The notes beneath the pieces were generated by a model. That model was not told the origin of the DNA, ran no database searches, and saw only the letters and a program-made list of their open reading frames with translations. Positions 46,445 to 48,094 of a stretch of 48,094 bases of DNA are shown in pieces. Made by a program: the position numbers and the translations under genes. Position 1 is the first letter of the stretch. Each line of letters starts with the position of its first letter. The DNA comes from a virus: IMG/VR virus record IMGVR_UViG_3300036852_000463, positions 1-48,094 of that record; one strand, 5' to 3'.

Positions 46445-47852
46445 CGCGCCGCTTGTTACCCTGAAAGCCAACAACGACTGTTACGTGTCGGCCGAATACG
46501 GCGGCGGCATCGACCCGCGCCGCGACCCGGCCGCGATTGCGTTCACGGCCAACCGAGATGCCGCCGGCATCTACGAACATTTCGGCTGGCTCGAGAACCA
46601 GGACCGAACCATCAGCCTCCAAACGGCGCGCGGGACATTCATGACGGCCGAAGGCGGCGGCGGCTCGTTTCTCCGGTCCGATGCAACCGACATCGGTCTC
46701 TGGGAAAAGTTCACGCCGGTCCCACAACCGGACGGGAAAATCGCCTTGCGGTGTTGGGATGGGCACTACGTCTGCAACGAGGAGCTGACGCCGCTCGTGC
46801 CGCTGAACGCCACGCGCATTGAGGCGTACGCCTGGGAAGTCTACGGCATCGAGGGATTGCGGACGGTCTTACCGCCACGCCCCGACCGTCTCACGCTCTG
46901 CGGCGTGCAAACGCACTTCCAGGGCCTTCCGGTCACACTCCCATCGACCGGTCAAACGATTCGGCTGTGGGATCCGAATCTGCTCTTCACCGGCTTCAGC
47001 CCGGGCGACCGCACGGCGATCTACGCGACGAAACGAGCGCTCGGCGACACACACATCAATCTGAGCTTGGACCTTCGCGGTCTTGGGAGCCTTGCGGACG
47101 GGCGCGCGCTCATCACGGAATACCTGACTGTGGGCGGGGGCACCGGTGTGCTGCTCTGCTGCATGGGCGACGGCCAGACGAGCCCGGGCGGCGGCTATGA
47201 TCCTGGCGCGCGTGGGCGGGAATGGCTGATGGCGAACTTCCAGACGATCTACCTCACAATGGCCGGCGACGGATCGGCGTCAGCGCCGAACCTGTGTCCC
47301 TACATCGTCTTCTGCCCCGGATACGACGGCGTCGTGCCCGCGTGGCAACCGCCATCGGCGGTCGACGACTTTGCGCTGATGGCTCGGCGCGTTCTTGAGG
47401 AGCACGGCAAGGGCGGCGCGCTCGCGATGTATCTCTCGGCCGGCTATCCGACGTGGGGGAGCGACCCGCGCCGGGAGACGAACAATTGGAAGACGCCAGC
47501 CGGCCGCGCGATCGATGTGATCGTGTACGAAGGGCCGATCGACATGGCGCTGCCGGCGATTCCCGCGAATTGGTCGACGCTCACCAACGACCAGCGCAAG
47601 CCCTGGACGCAAGCCTGGCAGATCATCGGGCGGATGGTGCGACCGTTCTACCCGTCAGCCGCCCAGATCGTGACCGGCGACGATCCGAATCCGCCGTTTC
47701 TGCTTGAGGAAGGCACGCCGCGGGGACCGTTCACCTTCGTGTTCTTGGAGTACGACACCTGGAGAGAGCAGAAGGGCGGCGGAATCGATCTGTCGACCGT
47801 CGAGATCCACCGCCAGGCGGTGCGCGACATGGGCGTGACCTATGTCGGATGA
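46437..47852 (+). CDS. Fascin-like beta-trefoil fused to glycanase-like domain
   Basis: This protein of 471 residues has an N-terminal beta-trefoil (about 6-135) with fascin/actin-crosslinker-type repeats (LKANNDCYVSAEYGGG, IYEHFGWLENQDRTISLQTA, WEKFTPVPQPDGKIALRCWD, GHYVCNEEL). The C-terminal part (about 150-471) looks like a TIM-barrel or glycan-active domain (GDTHINLSLDLRG, LCPYIVFCPGYDGVVPAWQP, FTFVFLEYDTW). Together they suggest carbohydrate binding and processing, such as a receptor-binding or depolymerase protein. It lies on the rightward strand, away from the tail genes, and I see no clear catalytic residue set. Confidence 0.65.
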   Translation: MSDAPLVTLKANNDCYVSAEYGGGIDPRRDPAAIAFTANRDAAGIYEHFGWLENQDRTISLQTARGTFMTAEGGGGSFLRSDATDIGLWEKFTPVPQPDGKIALRCWDGHYVCNEELTPLVPLNATRIEAYAWEVYGIEGLRTVLPPRPDRLTLCGVQTHFQGLPVTLPSTGQTIRLWDPNLLFTGFSPGDRTAIYATKRALGDTHINLSLDLRGLGSLADGRALITEYLTVGGGTGVLLCCMGDGQTSPGGGYDPGARGREWLMANFQTIYLTMAGDGSASAPNLCPYIVFCPGYDGVVPAWQPPSAVDDFALMARRVLEEHGKGGALAMYLSAGYPTWGSDPRRETNNWKTPAGRAIDVIVYEGPIDMALPAIPANWSTLTNDQRKPWTQAWQIIGRMVRPFYPSAAQIVTGDDPNPPFLLEEGTPRGPFTFVFLEYDTWREQKGGGIDLSTVEIHRQAVRDMGVTYVG

Positions 47853-48051
47853 ATACGTGCACGTCTGGGAGATTCCCATCGGCTCAGCGTGGATTCGCGT
47901 CACGCTCTCTGCGCCGAACGATGGGAAGAAACATTCTGGGAAGCGGCTCACAGCGCAGGGCCGAGCAATTGCGAGCTTGGGACGCGCGATCACCAAAATT
48001 CGTGCTGAATTCGATTCCGATGACGTGATAGCGGAGCAAAAGAAACCATGA
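47842..48051 (+). CDS. Small protein of unknown function
   Basis: This protein of 69 residues starts at ATG 47842, inside the last 11 bases of the previous gene. A beta-like N terminus (YVHVWEIPIGSAWIRVTLSA) is followed by a helix (AIASLGRAITKIRAEF). It overlaps the next start by four bases. No family recognised. Confidence 0.55.
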   Translation: MSDEYVHVWEIPIGSAWIRVTLSAPNDGKKHSGKRLTAQGRAIASLGRAITKIRAEFDSDDVIAEQKKP

Positions 48052-48094
48052 AGTTCCTGATCGCATTCATCCTCGGGTTCATCATCGTGGTCGC
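48048..48094 (+). CDS. Start of a membrane or exported protein, cut by window end
   Basis: The ATG at 48048 overlaps the previous stop (ATGA). The 15 residues seen (MKFLIAFILGFIIVV) are a hydrophobic helix, a signal peptide or membrane anchor. It continues beyond the right edge. Confidence 0.6.
   Translation, partial: MKFLIAFILGFIIVV

Overview
This window is a stretch of a tailed double-stranded DNA phage with P22-type (podovirus-like) virion genes. Coding density is very high, the DNA is GC-rich, and neighbouring genes are mostly joined by ATGA, GTGA or TGATG stop/start overlaps. The host cannot be read from the sequence. Gram-negative-style signal peptides and a TMTC-like membrane glycosyltransferase of a type common in Acidobacteriota and related soil phyla hint at such a host, but this is inference. 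No integrase, repressor, CRISPR array or rRNA was found.

Layout: about 34.7 kb to 1 is one leftward block. In transcription order it holds small accessory genes (winged-helix, zinc-finger and cupin-like proteins, a solo DNA methyltransferase), a DUF7227-like protein, the small and large terminase subunits, a run of very small genes, a tRNA-Glu(UUC), portal, scaffold, P22-type major capsid protein, a membrane-anchored surface-type protein, a two-gene TMTC-like glycosyltransferase/TPR pair, a gp4-like tail accessory factor, a gp10-like tail hub split over two genes, a fibre-like protein, then four ejection/internal virion proteins including one of 1610 residues. One rightward gene (HNH/AP2 homing-endonuclease-like, 9489-10040) interrupts this block.

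The divergent control region lies at 34.72-34.84 kb, with a good leftward sigma70-like promoter. From there to the right edge everything runs rightward: a RepA/RecA-fold helicase, a 1.07 kb non-coding region rich in palindromes (candidate origin and operator cluster), an early promoter with an embedded perfect inverted repeat, then an early operon. That operon contains a Ycf46-like AAA+ ATPase whose Walker B lies before its Walker A (a circular permutation), followed by DUF1257-like and DUF2997-like small proteins, many small zinc-binding and helix-turn-helix proteins, and a fascin-like/glycanase-like protein at the end.

The most unusual signals are: (1) the permuted Ycf46-like ATPase with its DUF1257/DUF2997 partners; (2) a short peptide, PRAYF followed by acidic residues, that recurs at or near the ends of at least six unrelated proteins with different synonymous codons; (3) pieces of the P22-type capsid protein (VGDxFTIAG, RLDVLYGV, NRDAF) embedded in several small non-capsid proteins; (4) a TMTC-like protein whose C-terminal half is encoded upstream of its N-terminal half; (5) a split gp10 hub carrying PPC-like and DUF11 domains; (6) a bipartite TTGACAC-N11-GAAAACGA element before late gene groups.
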